From: Desulfomicrobiaceae bacterium
GTDB lineage: Bacteria > Desulfobacterota > Desulfovibrionia > Desulfovibrionales > Desulfomicrobiaceae
Direction: 5' to 3'
Assembly (NCBI GenBank): GCA_003530935.1
Contig: DPEO01000012.1
Coordinates: forward strand, 1 to 12,588
DNA length: 12,588 bases
Shown: in pieces, positions 6,697 to 12,588 of the stretch
How the letters are laid out: each line of letters starts with the position of its first letter
Numbering within the stretch: position 1 is the first letter of the stretch
The notes under the pieces: model-generated
Database searches by the model: none
What the model saw: the letters and a program-made list of their open reading frames with translations, nothing else
What the model was told of the DNA's origin: nothing
Made by a program: the position numbers and the translations under genes

Positions 6697-7166
6697 GCGT
6701 GGTGCGAACGGGAGACGAGGGCCCAGCGGGAGCCAAGAGGGCCCTTGGATCGGAGCCAGTCTGCCAGCTCGCGGGCAGCGGTCTTGATGGCGTCGCGAAT
6801 GGAGCGCAGTTGTTGGAGCTGCTCCTCGGGCGTGCCGGTAAGGGTGCTGGGATCCGGAAAAGGCAGGTGGAGGCGATGGGTCATGCCCGGATAGATGGGG
6901 CAGCGGTCTTCGCTTTCGCCGCAGACCGTGACGACGACGTCGAACATGCGGCCGGCACGGAAGAGCGCAAAGGCCGATTGGGTCCCTTTGCCTGCAAGAT
7001 CGAAGCCGTCTTCGGCCATGACCTGCACCACGAGAGGGTTGATGCGGGTGGGTTCGAAGCCGGCGCTCTCCACCTCCCAGTCCGGGTCGCCGAAATGCCG
7101 CAGATAGGCTTCGAACATTTGGCTGCGGGCGCTGTTGTGGACGCAGATGATGAGGATGCGGCGCAT
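6693..7166 (-). CDS. arsC: Arsenate reductase, thioredoxin-coupled type (LMW-PTPase fold)
   Basis: This 157-aa cytosolic protein has the CX5R phosphatase loop CVHNSARSQM (8-17; nucleophile Cys8, Arg14), the PFPDP general-acid loop (Asp105), and VCGESEDRCP (81-90), which places Cys82 and Cys89 exactly as in the disulfide relay of S. aureus pI258 ArsC (Cys10/Cys82/Cys89). It should therefore reduce arsenate to arsenite using thioredoxin. The tail (SRWALVSRSHHA) is slightly extended. The start has GGAGGG 7 bases upstream. No arsR, acr3, arsB or arsA gene is adjacent, so it is a lone arsC, lying 136 bp after the NtrC-type regulator; read-through from that operon is possible. Its stop overlaps that of the convergent gspE. 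A pure tyrosine phosphatase role is less likely given the three cysteines. Confidence 0.9.
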   Translation of the reverse strand: MRRILIICVHNSARSQMFEAYLRHFGDPDWEVESAGFEPTRINPLVVQVMAEDGFDLAGKGTQSAFALFRAGRMFDVVVTVCGESEDRCPIYPGMTHRLHLPFPDPSTLTGTPEEQLQQLRSIRDAIKTAARELADWLRSKGPLGSRWALVSRSHHA

Positions 7167-7302
7167 AGGTCTCCCTCCACGGTCGATACTGGTCCCCGCT
7201 CCCTAGGACCGCATGGTGACAATCCGGCGGCGGTATTGTGGCGACCGGGTGGCGATACGGGGCCGTGGGGCTGCCCATGGCCCTCGAGGGGCTCGGGGCA
7301 GG

Positions 7303-8697
7303 CTATGCGACTGCGGAACTGTCCTTCTCGTCCAGGGCGTCGGCCATGGCGTAGCGTTTGAGCTTGCGCCACAGGGAGGCCCGGTCGATGCCCAGGATCT
7401 TGGCTGCTTGGGTGCGGTTGCCCTGGCAATGGCGCAGGACCCAGGCGATGTGGAGCCGTTCGTTTTCTTCCAAGGTGATGAGTTGCTGATGGCAGGGGCG
7501 CTGCACGTGTCCCTGGACCGCGGTGAGGTCCGGGGGCAGGTGGCGCGGGAGTATGGTGGTGCCTTCCGCCAGCACCGCGGCCCGTTCCATGATGTTTTCG
7601 AGTTCCCGCACGTTGCCGGGAAAAGGGTAGCGGTGCAGTATCTCGAGGGTCTCCGGCGCGAGGCAAAGTCCTTCTTTTCCGAGCCGGCGTGCGGCCTTGG
7701 TGAGAAAGAAGTGGCTGAGCAGCGGGATGTCTTCGCGCCGTTCGGAAAGGGGCGGCACTTCGATGGTGATGACGTTGAGCCGGAAATAGAGGTCCTGGCG
7801 GAAGGTCCCGTGGGCTGCTTCCCGCTGGAGGTCGCGGTTGGTGGCGGCGATGATGCGCACATCTACGGGGATGTCGTCGGTGCCGCCCACCCGGCGGATG
7901 GTGCGCTCCTGCAGGGCACGCAGGAGCTTGACCTGCATGGACGGGGACATCTCTCCCACTTCATCGAGAAAAAGCGTCCCCCCGTGTGCGGCCTCGAAGA
8001 GCCCTTTGTGCGTGCGCTGGGCGCCGGAGTAGGCTCCAGCCTCGTGGCCGAAGAGTTCGTTTTCCAGGAGATCTTCCGTGAAGGCCCCGCAATTGATGGC
8101 CAGGAAGCGTTGCTGGGCGCGGCGGCTCAGCAGGTGGATGGTGCGGGCGACGAGTTCCTTGCCCGTGCCGGTCTCACCGAGGATGAGCACCGTGGAGTCC
8201 GTGGGGGCCACGTGTTCCAGGGTGCGCTTGAGCTGGCGGATGGACGGGGCTTCGCCCAGAAAGGGGACTTCGTTGGCTTGGCGGAGCCGCTGGCGGAGTT
8301 CCTGGACCTCCTGGCGGAGGCGGCGTTTTTCCAGGGCCTTGTCCACCAGGGCGCGCACCTCGTCGATCTGATAGGGTTTGACCAGGTAGTGGTACGCCCC
8401 GCGGCGCATGGCCTCCACCGCGGTCTCGATGGTGGGGTAGCCGGTGACCATGAGGACTTCCGTGGCGGGCCAGAGCTCCTTGGTGCGCTGGAGTACGTCC
8501 ATGCCGCTGACCCCCGTCATCATGAGATCGGTGATCACCAGATCGAATTCGTTGTGTTCCAAGGCGGCCAGGGCTTCAGCGCCGTTTGCCGCCTGCTCCA
8601 CCGTGAGCCCTTGGCGCGTCAGCACCAGGGCGAGGTTTTTGCGGGCGATGACCTCGTCGTCCACGACCAGGGCCGTTGGCGATAGGGTGGTGCTCAT
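7303..8697 (-). CDS. NtrC-family sigma-54-dependent response regulator
   Basis: A 464-aa activator of RNA polymerase carrying sigma-54. The receiver domain (about 8-122) has acidic D13/D14, phosphoacceptor D57 in DLVITDLMM, T85 and K107. A coiled linker (120-142) leads to the AAA+ domain: Walker A GETGTGKE (174-181), the sigma-54 contact loop GAYSGA (221-226, canonical GAFTGA), Walker B GGTLFLDEVGE (239-249), ATNRDL (285-290) and FPGNVRELEN (359-368). A Fis-type helix-turn-helix ends the protein (GNRTQAAKILGIDRASLWRK, 426-445). It is the last gene of the lon-kinase-regulator operon and starts inside the kinase stop (ATGA). The likely partner is the adjacent kinase, and the likely targets are the palindromes at 12143-12236 and the sigma-54-like promoter at 12313-12328. 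The family is certain; the regulon is inferred. Confidence 0.96.
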   Translation of the reverse strand: MSTTLSPTALVVDDEVIARKNLALVLTRQGLTVEQAANGAEALAALEHNEFDLVITDLMMTGVSGMDVLQRTKELWPATEVLMVTGYPTIETAVEAMRRGAYHYLVKPYQIDEVRALVDKALEKRRLRQEVQELRQRLRQANEVPFLGEAPSIRQLKRTLEHVAPTDSTVLILGETGTGKELVARTIHLLSRRAQQRFLAINCGAFTEDLLENELFGHEAGAYSGAQRTHKGLFEAAHGGTLFLDEVGEMSPSMQVKLLRALQERTIRRVGGTDDIPVDVRIIAATNRDLQREAAHGTFRQDLYFRLNVITIEVPPLSERREDIPLLSHFFLTKAARRLGKEGLCLAPETLEILHRYPFPGNVRELENIMERAAVLAEGTTILPRHLPPDLTAVQGHVQRPCHQQLITLEENERLHIAWVLRHCQGNRTQAAKILGIDRASLWRKLKRYAMADALDEKDSSAVA

Positions 8698-10109
8698 GCG
8701 TCCTCCGACTGGTGCAGGGGAAGGCGGATGGTGAAGCGGGCGCCGGGGCCGTCTGGGCGGTTCTCCGCGCTGATGGTGCCGCCGTGTTTCTTGATGATGC
8801 CAAAGACGATGGACAGGCCCAGGCCCGTGCCCTTGCCGTTTTCTTTGAGGGTGAAGAAGGGGTCGAAGACGCGGCCCAGGTGCTCGGCGGGGATGCCGGG
8901 ACCGGTGTCCGTCACCTGGATGGTGGCCATGCCGGAGGCCGGGTCCGCAGTGGCCGCTATGGTGATGGTGCCGGCTTCCCCCATGGCCTGAATGGCGTTG
9001 ATGAGCAGGTTGAGAAAGACCTCCTGCATGCGCTGGGCGTCGATGGGGAGGATGAGGGCGTCGGGGATGCGGGTGTCGATGTGGATGCCTGCCGGTCGCT
9101 GGCTGTCCACCAATTGCACCGCCCGCTGCACAATGGCGGCAAGCGGGGTCGGTTTGCGGGAAAACTCGGTGGCGCGGGAGAACTCCAAGAGCCCTTTCAC
9201 GATGTCACGGGCCCGGAGCACCTCCTGGTAGATGGCGGAAAGGAGCTCCCGGGCAAGCTCATGGCGCACGACGTCCTCTTCTTCCCGCAGGATCTGGCAG
9301 GAGGTGGAGATATTGTTGAGGGGATTGTTGAGCTGGTGGGCGATGCCTGCGGTGAGCACGCCCAGGGAGGCCAGCTTTTTTTCTTGCAGGAGCTGCTGCT
9401 GTCGTTTCTCCAGTTCCGAAATCATGGTGTTGATGGCCTCGATGACCAGTTGGGTCTCGTCGCCCCGCTTATTGGGCGGCAGGGGCCGGAAGTCTCCCTG
9501 CGCGATCTGGGCGGTGGAGAGGGTGATGAGGCGCAGGGCGTCGATGATGCTGCGGGTCATGAACCAAGCCAGGGGCAGGCCGATGGCCAGGGCGACGATG
9601 ATGGAAAAGATGAGCTGCCGTTTGAGGGTGCCCACGATGGTGAGGATGTGGTGCCGGTGGTTGGCGAGGAAGTGTTGGGAGGTTTCCACCAGGACATGCC
9701 CTTGGTTGCGGAGGTTTTCGAGCAGGCCAGGGGCAGCGGGCGTTTGTGGAACCTGGTCGAGGAGCTCGCCATAGCGCTGGAGATGTTTTTCGAGTTCGTG
9801 GATGTCCTGCGCCGGGATCGTCATGGGTTCGGTTTGGCCCAGATGCTCCAGGTGGGAGAAGCTTTGCTGGAGATAGCGCCGCGTCTCGGTGAGGTCTTCA
9901 GGGGAGCGGTAGAGGAGGTAGTTTTTCTCGTAGCGTCGGATTTCCAGGATGTCGTTGCTGAGATCGTTGACGACCTCCTCCAGGTGCAGGGCGTCTTCGA
10001 TCTGGACCAGATACCGGAAGGAGATGACGCCAAGGAGCAACGCGCCGGCCACGGCGATCATGCTCCCCAGGAGCACTTTGTGGCGGATGGTGATGGTGGC
10101 GATTTTCAT
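8694..10109 (-). CDS. Membrane sensor histidine kinase
   Basis: The 471-aa protein has two membrane helices (about 13-33 and 165-184) flanking a 130-residue periplasmic region that looks all-helical and contains RRYEKNYLLY (58-67), a motif style common in four-helix-bundle sensors. A HAMP linker (about 184-237) leads to a HisKA dimerisation domain with H258 in AGIAHQLNNPLNN, then an HATPase domain: N box (NLLINAIQ, 367-374), G1 DTGPG (401-405), F box FDPFF (415-419) and G2 GKGTGLGL (425-432). The residue after the phosphorylated His is Gln259, where Glu or Asp is usual. It lies between the receiver-Lon gene and the NtrC-type regulator, with ATGA overlaps on both sides, so it is probably the kinase for both receivers. 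There is no PAS domain. The ligand is unknown. Confidence 0.95.
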   Translation of the reverse strand: MKIATITIRHKVLLGSMIAVAGALLLGVISFRYLVQIEDALHLEEVVNDLSNDILEIRRYEKNYLLYRSPEDLTETRRYLQQSFSHLEHLGQTEPMTIPAQDIHELEKHLQRYGELLDQVPQTPAAPGLLENLRNQGHVLVETSQHFLANHRHHILTIVGTLKRQLIFSIIVALAIGLPLAWFMTRSIIDALRLITLSTAQIAQGDFRPLPPNKRGDETQLVIEAINTMISELEKRQQQLLQEKKLASLGVLTAGIAHQLNNPLNNISTSCQILREEEDVVRHELARELLSAIYQEVLRARDIVKGLLEFSRATEFSRKPTPLAAIVQRAVQLVDSQRPAGIHIDTRIPDALILPIDAQRMQEVFLNLLINAIQAMGEAGTITIAATADPASGMATIQVTDTGPGIPAEHLGRVFDPFFTLKENGKGTGLGLSIVFGIIKKHGGTISAENRPDGPGARFTIRLPLHQSEDA

Positions 10110-12121
10110 GGGATTTCCTCGCGGACTAAGGCTGTGCTCAGGGCGGTGTCGATGTCATTGGTGAACAGGACTTGGGGGTATTCCGTCCCGGATACGGCGA
10201 GGGCCTCCACATCCGGGGCGTTTTCCGCAGGCAGGATGACCAGCTGCGCCCCGCCGCGCCGGGCCGCCAAAAGCTTTTCTCGGATGCCCGCCACCCGCAG
10301 CACGCGGCCGGTGAGGGAGATCTCCCCGGACATGGCGATCTCGGGCCGCACCGGACGGCACGCCAGAAGCGACACCAGGGCCACGGCGATGGTGAGGCCT
10401 GCGGAGGGGCCGTCTTTGCTGATGCCGCCTGCCGGGATGTGGATGTGGATATCTTCGGAGGCAAAGAAGTCCGCAGGCACGCGCAGGCGCTGGGCGTTGC
10501 TGCGGATGTAGCTGAGGGCGATCTGCGCCGATTCCTTGAGCACCTCCCCCAGGGATCCGGTGAGGAGGAGCCGGCCGGTGCCGGGCATGCGGGTGGCCTC
10601 CACGGTGATGAGTTCGCCGCCGGTTTCGGACCATACCAGACCCGTGGCCGCGCCCACGCGCTGCTCCTGGCTGGAGATGGTGTGCACGAAGCGGGGAGGC
10701 CCGAGAAGGAGCGCAATGGTCTGCGCGTCCACCTGCTGCGGCATGGTCTCGTGTTCAAGGTAGGCGCGCGCCAATTTGCGGCAGATGCGCCCGATTTCCC
10801 GGTCCAGGCCCCGCACCCCGGCCTCGTTGGTGTAGGAGCGCGCCAGGAGGATGACGGCCTCGTCGGTGAACGTGGGCCGGGGCCGGGTGAGGCCGTGTTC
10901 CCGAAGCTGGCGGGGGATGAGGAAGCGTTGGGCGATCTCGAGCTTTTCGGTCTCCGAATACCCGCTGAAGGGGACGACCTCCATGCGGTCCAGCACCGGG
11001 CCGGCGAGGCGGGCGGTGGAGTTGGCCGTGGCGATGAAAAGCACTTTGGAGAGGTCGAAGGGGATGTCCACATAGCGGTCGAGAAATTGGTGATTTTGCT
11101 GGGGATCGAGGATTTCCAGCAGGACCGAGGCCGGATCTCCTTTGGCGTCCTGGGCGATCTTGTCCATCTCGTCGAGCATGAACACCGGGTTCTTCACCCC
11201 CACGCTCCGGATGGCCTGGATGATACGGCCCGGCAGGGAGCCGACGTAGGTGCGCCGGTGCCCCCGAAGTTCGCTCTCGTCGCGCAGGTCCGCCAAGGAA
11301 AGGCGGCAGAACTTGCGGCCCAGGGCCTCGGCGATGGCCATGCCCACCGAGGTCTTGCCCACCCCTGGAGGCCCGACGAAGCAGAGGATCGGCGACCTGG
11401 GCGTGTAGCTGCGTTGGGAGGCCCTCAGGATGGAGGAGACGGCTTCGCGCAGCTCCTGGATGTCGATGGGTTTGGAGATGTAGTGGATGGCGCCGGTCTT
11501 CATGGCTTGGACGGCGGTATCCACCGTCGCGTAGCCGGTGACGATGATCACCTGGGTGTTGGGGGAGATCTTCTTGGCTTCCTCCAGGAGCGTCATGCCG
11601 TCCATGCGCCCCATCTTCAGGTCCGTGATAATGAGGTCGAACTCCCATTGGCGCACCTTGTCCAGCGCTTCCATGCCGTCGCAGGCCACCTCGATGTGGT
11701 ACCCTTCCTTGGCCAGGGCATAGCGCAGGTTGTTTCTGGCCACGGTTTCATCATCCACGATGAGCAGCGACGCCTTTTTCCGGGACAGGAGCGTGTGCTG
11801 CGCCAGGTGCTCCAGCACCAACTCTTTGATGTGACCGATGCCGGCGTGGCTGGCGTCCAAAATTGCTTCCGCCTGACGCAGGTCGAAGGTGTCGGTGGTC
11901 TCCGTCTCCCAGGGCAGATCCAGTAATGTGCGGATATAGTTGAGGCTGATGGCGTACTCGGCCGCACTGGGGTCCGTATGCTCCAGGCGCTGCACTTCCG
12001 CCTCCACGGCCTGGCGGGGGCCTTGGGGCAGGCGTGCGGCAGCGAGGCGCAGTGCTTCCGGGGTGTCGGTCGTGGTCGTGCTGGGGGCGGGTTCTGGTTC
12101 AGGTTTCCAGAAAAAACGCAT
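10106..12121 (-). CDS. Receiver-Lon protease: Lon AAA+/S16 protease with internal response-regulator domain
   Basis: A 671-aa cytosolic ATP-dependent protease with unusual layout. Residues 1-20 are a Pro/Thr-rich lead; 30-113 match the Lon helical segment before the ATPase (YIRTLLDLPWETET, DLRQAEAILDASHAG). A full receiver domain follows (about 117-237: D123/D124, phosphoacceptor D167 in DLIITDLKM, T195, K217). The sequence then returns to Lon: Walker A GPPGVGKT (250-257), RGHRRTYVGSLPG (286-298), Walker B FMLDEMDK (314-321), GDPASVLLEILDPQQN (328-343), DRME (378-381), EAGVRGLDREI (433-443), and the proteolytic domain with Ser573 (KDGPSAG) and Lys616 (GIREKLLAA). The N-terminal substrate-binding LonN domain is absent; E. 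coli Lon has 784 aa. I start at 12121 (GGAGG 5 bases upstream), not 12160, whose codons lie in an operator. ATGA overlap couples it to the kinase. Confidence 0.95.
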   Translation of the reverse strand: MRFFWKPEPEPAPSTTTTDTPEALRLAAARLPQGPRQAVEAEVQRLEHTDPSAAEYAISLNYIRTLLDLPWETETTDTFDLRQAEAILDASHAGIGHIKELVLEHLAQHTLLSRKKASLLIVDDETVARNNLRYALAKEGYHIEVACDGMEALDKVRQWEFDLIITDLKMGRMDGMTLLEEAKKISPNTQVIIVTGYATVDTAVQAMKTGAIHYISKPIDIQELREAVSSILRASQRSYTPRSPILCFVGPPGVGKTSVGMAIAEALGRKFCRLSLADLRDESELRGHRRTYVGSLPGRIIQAIRSVGVKNPVFMLDEMDKIAQDAKGDPASVLLEILDPQQNHQFLDRYVDIPFDLSKVLFIATANSTARLAGPVLDRMEVVPFSGYSETEKLEIAQRFLIPRQLREHGLTRPRPTFTDEAVILLARSYTNEAGVRGLDREIGRICRKLARAYLEHETMPQQVDAQTIALLLGPPRFVHTISSQEQRVGAATGLVWSETGGELITVEATRMPGTGRLLLTGSLGEVLKESAQIALSYIRSNAQRLRVPADFFASEDIHIHIPAGGISKDGPSAGLTIAVALVSLLACRPVRPEIAMSGEISLTGRVLRVAGIREKLLAARRGGAQLVILPAENAPDVEALAVSGTEYPQVLFTNDIDTALSTALVREEIP

Positions 12122-12126
12122 GTCGG

Positions 12127-12131
12127 CCTCC
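12127..12131 (-). promoter_or_regulatory. Ribosome-binding site deciding the receiver-Lon start
   Basis: GGAGG on the minus strand, 5 bases before the ATG at 12121. The in-frame ATG at 12160 has no such site and falls inside a perfect palindrome, so the 13 extra codons are better read as leader and operator DNA. Confidence 0.65.
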
Positions 12132-12142
12132 GTGCGTTGGGG

Positions 12143-12169
12143 TGCAACATCATGTTGCATTTGGCAACA
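12143..12169. promoter_or_regulatory. Tandem inverted-repeat operator, probable NtrC-type regulator binding site
   Basis: TGCAACATCATGTTGCA (12143-12159) is a perfect palindrome with one central base and has the NtrC-box geometry (6-bp arms, 5-bp spacer). The right half-site also forms TGTTGC-N5-GCAACA with the bases to 12169, so three half-sites begin 10 bp apart, about one helical turn each. The element starts 22 bp upstream of the receiver-Lon ATG and lies about 180-190 bp upstream of the predicted start of the divergent sigma-54 transcript, a usual enhancer distance. Binding by the regulator encoded at 7303-8697 is an inference. Confidence 0.7.
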
Positions 12170-12219
12170 CTTAAAAAGTTATTTGAAAAACAATTGGTTT
12201 CATTTTTGCCTTTGTTTTT

Positions 12220-12236
12220 TATTGCATTCTGCAACA
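12220..12236. promoter_or_regulatory. Third, imperfect inverted repeat of the TGCAACA family
   Basis: TATTGCATTCTGCAACA pairs a one-mismatch half-site with an exact TGCAACA half-site across 3 bp, a 17-bp element like the upstream pair but with half-sites facing the other way. Its centre is about 110 bp before the predicted sigma-54 transcription start. It may be a second enhancer site. Confidence 0.5.
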
Positions 12237-12312
12237 ACGGTCCATGAGGGGCATTTTTGGAGCAGCTCAAGAAAACTTTTGTATTTCAAGGAGTTTTTCT
12301 AAGGGCCGCGCC

Positions 12313-12328
12313 TGGCATGATCCTTGGT
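12313..12328 (+). promoter_or_regulatory. Candidate sigma-54 (-24/-12) promoter for the small divergent gene
   Basis: TGGCATG-ATCC-TTGGT fits the RpoN consensus TGGCACG-N4-TTGCW with exact GG-to-G(C) spacing of 12 bases; the main deviation is G for C in the -12 dinucleotide. Transcription would begin near 12339, 27 bases before the ATG at 12366, leaving room for the GGAGG sequence. An exact TGCAACA half-site sits at 12339-12345, over the start point. The palindromes upstream supply plausible enhancers, and the adjacent operon supplies a sigma-54 activator. Confidence 0.55.
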
Positions 12329-12365
12329 TAGGGGAAAATGCAACAATCAAACCTGGAGGATCAGT

Positions 12366-12539
12366 ATGGCAGCGCTTCGGGAGGAAATCGAACGATCGTT
12401 CGCGGCGGTGGCCTTTGCCGAACGTGGACGGGTGGAAGAGGCCCGGTGGCTTTTGCGCGGTGAGGACAAGCGGACGGCGCAGCGGGAGCAAAAGCAGTCG
12501 GCCACACAACGTCCTCGTCCCACCATGCGGGCGGAGTAG
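12366..12539 (+). CDS. Small hypothetical protein, 57 aa
   Basis: The ATG follows GGAGGA with a 5-base spacer, and the frame closes with TAG. The N-terminal half is amphipathic helix (EEIERSFAAVAFAERGRVEE, residues 6-25, with EARWLLRG next); the rest is highly charged and Gln/Arg-rich (DKRTAQREQKQSATQRPRP) and probably disordered. There is no signal peptide or membrane segment. I do not recognise a named family. It is transcribed away from the receiver-Lon operon from a probable sigma-54 promoter, which makes it a candidate direct target of that system, and possibly a substrate or adaptor of the protease because it is short and has an unstructured tail. That last idea is speculation. Confidence 0.65.
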   Translation: MAALREEIERSFAAVAFAERGRVEEARWLLRGEDKRTAQREQKQSATQRPRPTMRAE

Positions 12540-12543
12540 GCTC

Positions 12544-12588
12544 ATGGGAAAGGCGAGATCGCACAGCAGCCGCTCTCGCGTCCCTTCG
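12544..12588 (+). CDS. Start of a further gene, truncated at the window edge
   Basis: An ATG at 12544 lies 4 bp after the stop of the 57-aa gene, with GGAG 7 bases upstream. The 15 visible codons (MGKARSHSSRSRVPS) are open to the edge. The N-terminus is basic and Ser/Arg-rich; too little is visible to assign a family. Spacing suggests the second gene of the sigma-54-controlled operon. Confidence 0.5.
   Translation, partial: MGKARSHSSRSRVPS

Noticed and set aside
4894..7278. 794-codon minus-strand frame antisense to gspE and through the arsC-like gene
   Set aside because: His/Gly/Gln-rich product typical of a shadow frame in GC-rich DNA; the opposite strand encodes a complete GspE-family ATPase.
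7167..7302. Possible terminator between the NtrC-type regulator and the arsC-like gene
   Set aside because: GC-rich self-complementary stretches such as CCCTCGAGGG are present, but no stable stem followed by a T-run, so I do not call one. No clear promoter for the arsC-like gene was seen either.
8676..11926. Long plus-strand frames opposite the kinase and the receiver-Lon gene
   Set aside because: Low-complexity Gly/Asp/Val/Arg-rich shadows of well-defined genes on the minus strand, with no motifs of their own.
12122..12160. Longer receiver-Lon start at 12160 (MQHDVAPQ...)
   Set aside because: No ribosome-binding site, and the extra codons are formed by the TGCAACAT/ATGTTGCA operator; 12121 has GGAGG at good spacing.
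12222..12248. Sigma-54-like element on the minus strand toward the lon operon (TGGACCGTTGTTGCA)
   Set aside because: The GG to GC distance is one base too short for sigma-54 and the -24 element is poor; it also coincides with the third inverted repeat.

Overview
The window is about 12.6 kb of GC-rich chromosome (AT-rich only near 12150-12360) from a Gram-negative bacterium. A predicted outer-membrane lipoprotein and an LPS heptose nucleotidyltransferase show the Gram-negative envelope. The combination of a receiver-Lon protease, a histidine kinase and an NtrC-type regulator points to the sulfate-reducing Desulfovibrionales (Desulfovibrio-like Desulfobacterota). I recall a comparable cluster in Desulfovibrio vulgaris, but could not verify this here.

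Layout from left to right. (1) 1-929, minus strand: the 5' part of an AAA-ATPase-like gene that runs off the left edge, with a plausible sigma-70 promoter. (2) About 1064-1085: a perfect palindrome whose 16-bp core is the chromosomal parS (ParB-binding) consensus, suggesting an origin-proximal locus. (3) 1192-4341, minus strand: a tight four-gene operon of a 260-aa unknown protein, a lipoprotein, coaBC (coenzyme A synthesis) and a 216-aa protein with a Pro/Ala linker and a possibly degenerate uracil-DNA-glycosylase-like end. (4) 4454-6696, plus strand: rfaE2 (heptose-1-P nucleotidyltransferase) overlapping by ATGA with a GspE/PulE-type secretion ATPase. (5) 6693-7166, minus strand: a thioredoxin-type arsenate reductase/LMW phosphatase homologue, convergent with the ATPase and sharing its stop region. 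(6) 7303-12121, minus strand: a three-gene signalling operon with 4-bp ATGA overlaps. (7) 12122-12365: an AT-rich divergent control region. (8) 12366 to the right edge, plus strand: a 57-aa protein and the start of a further gene.

The striking system is (6)-(8). The first gene encodes a Lon protease that lacks the usual N-terminal substrate-recognition domain and carries a complete response-regulator receiver domain between the Lon helical segment and the Walker A strand. Behind it are a membrane histidine kinase and an NtrC-family sigma-54 activator whose receiver is about 47% identical to the one inside Lon (hand alignment). The control region holds a perfect 17-bp palindrome with NtrC-box geometry, a second overlapping inverted repeat and a third imperfect one. 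It also holds a sigma-54-like -24/-12 element facing the small gene. The inferred model is a branched two-component system in which one kinase controls both a regulated protease and sigma-54 transcription of the divergent operon, with the same operators possibly also controlling the lon operon itself.

I saw no rRNA, tRNA, CRISPR array or insertion sequence, and no convincing intrinsic terminator.
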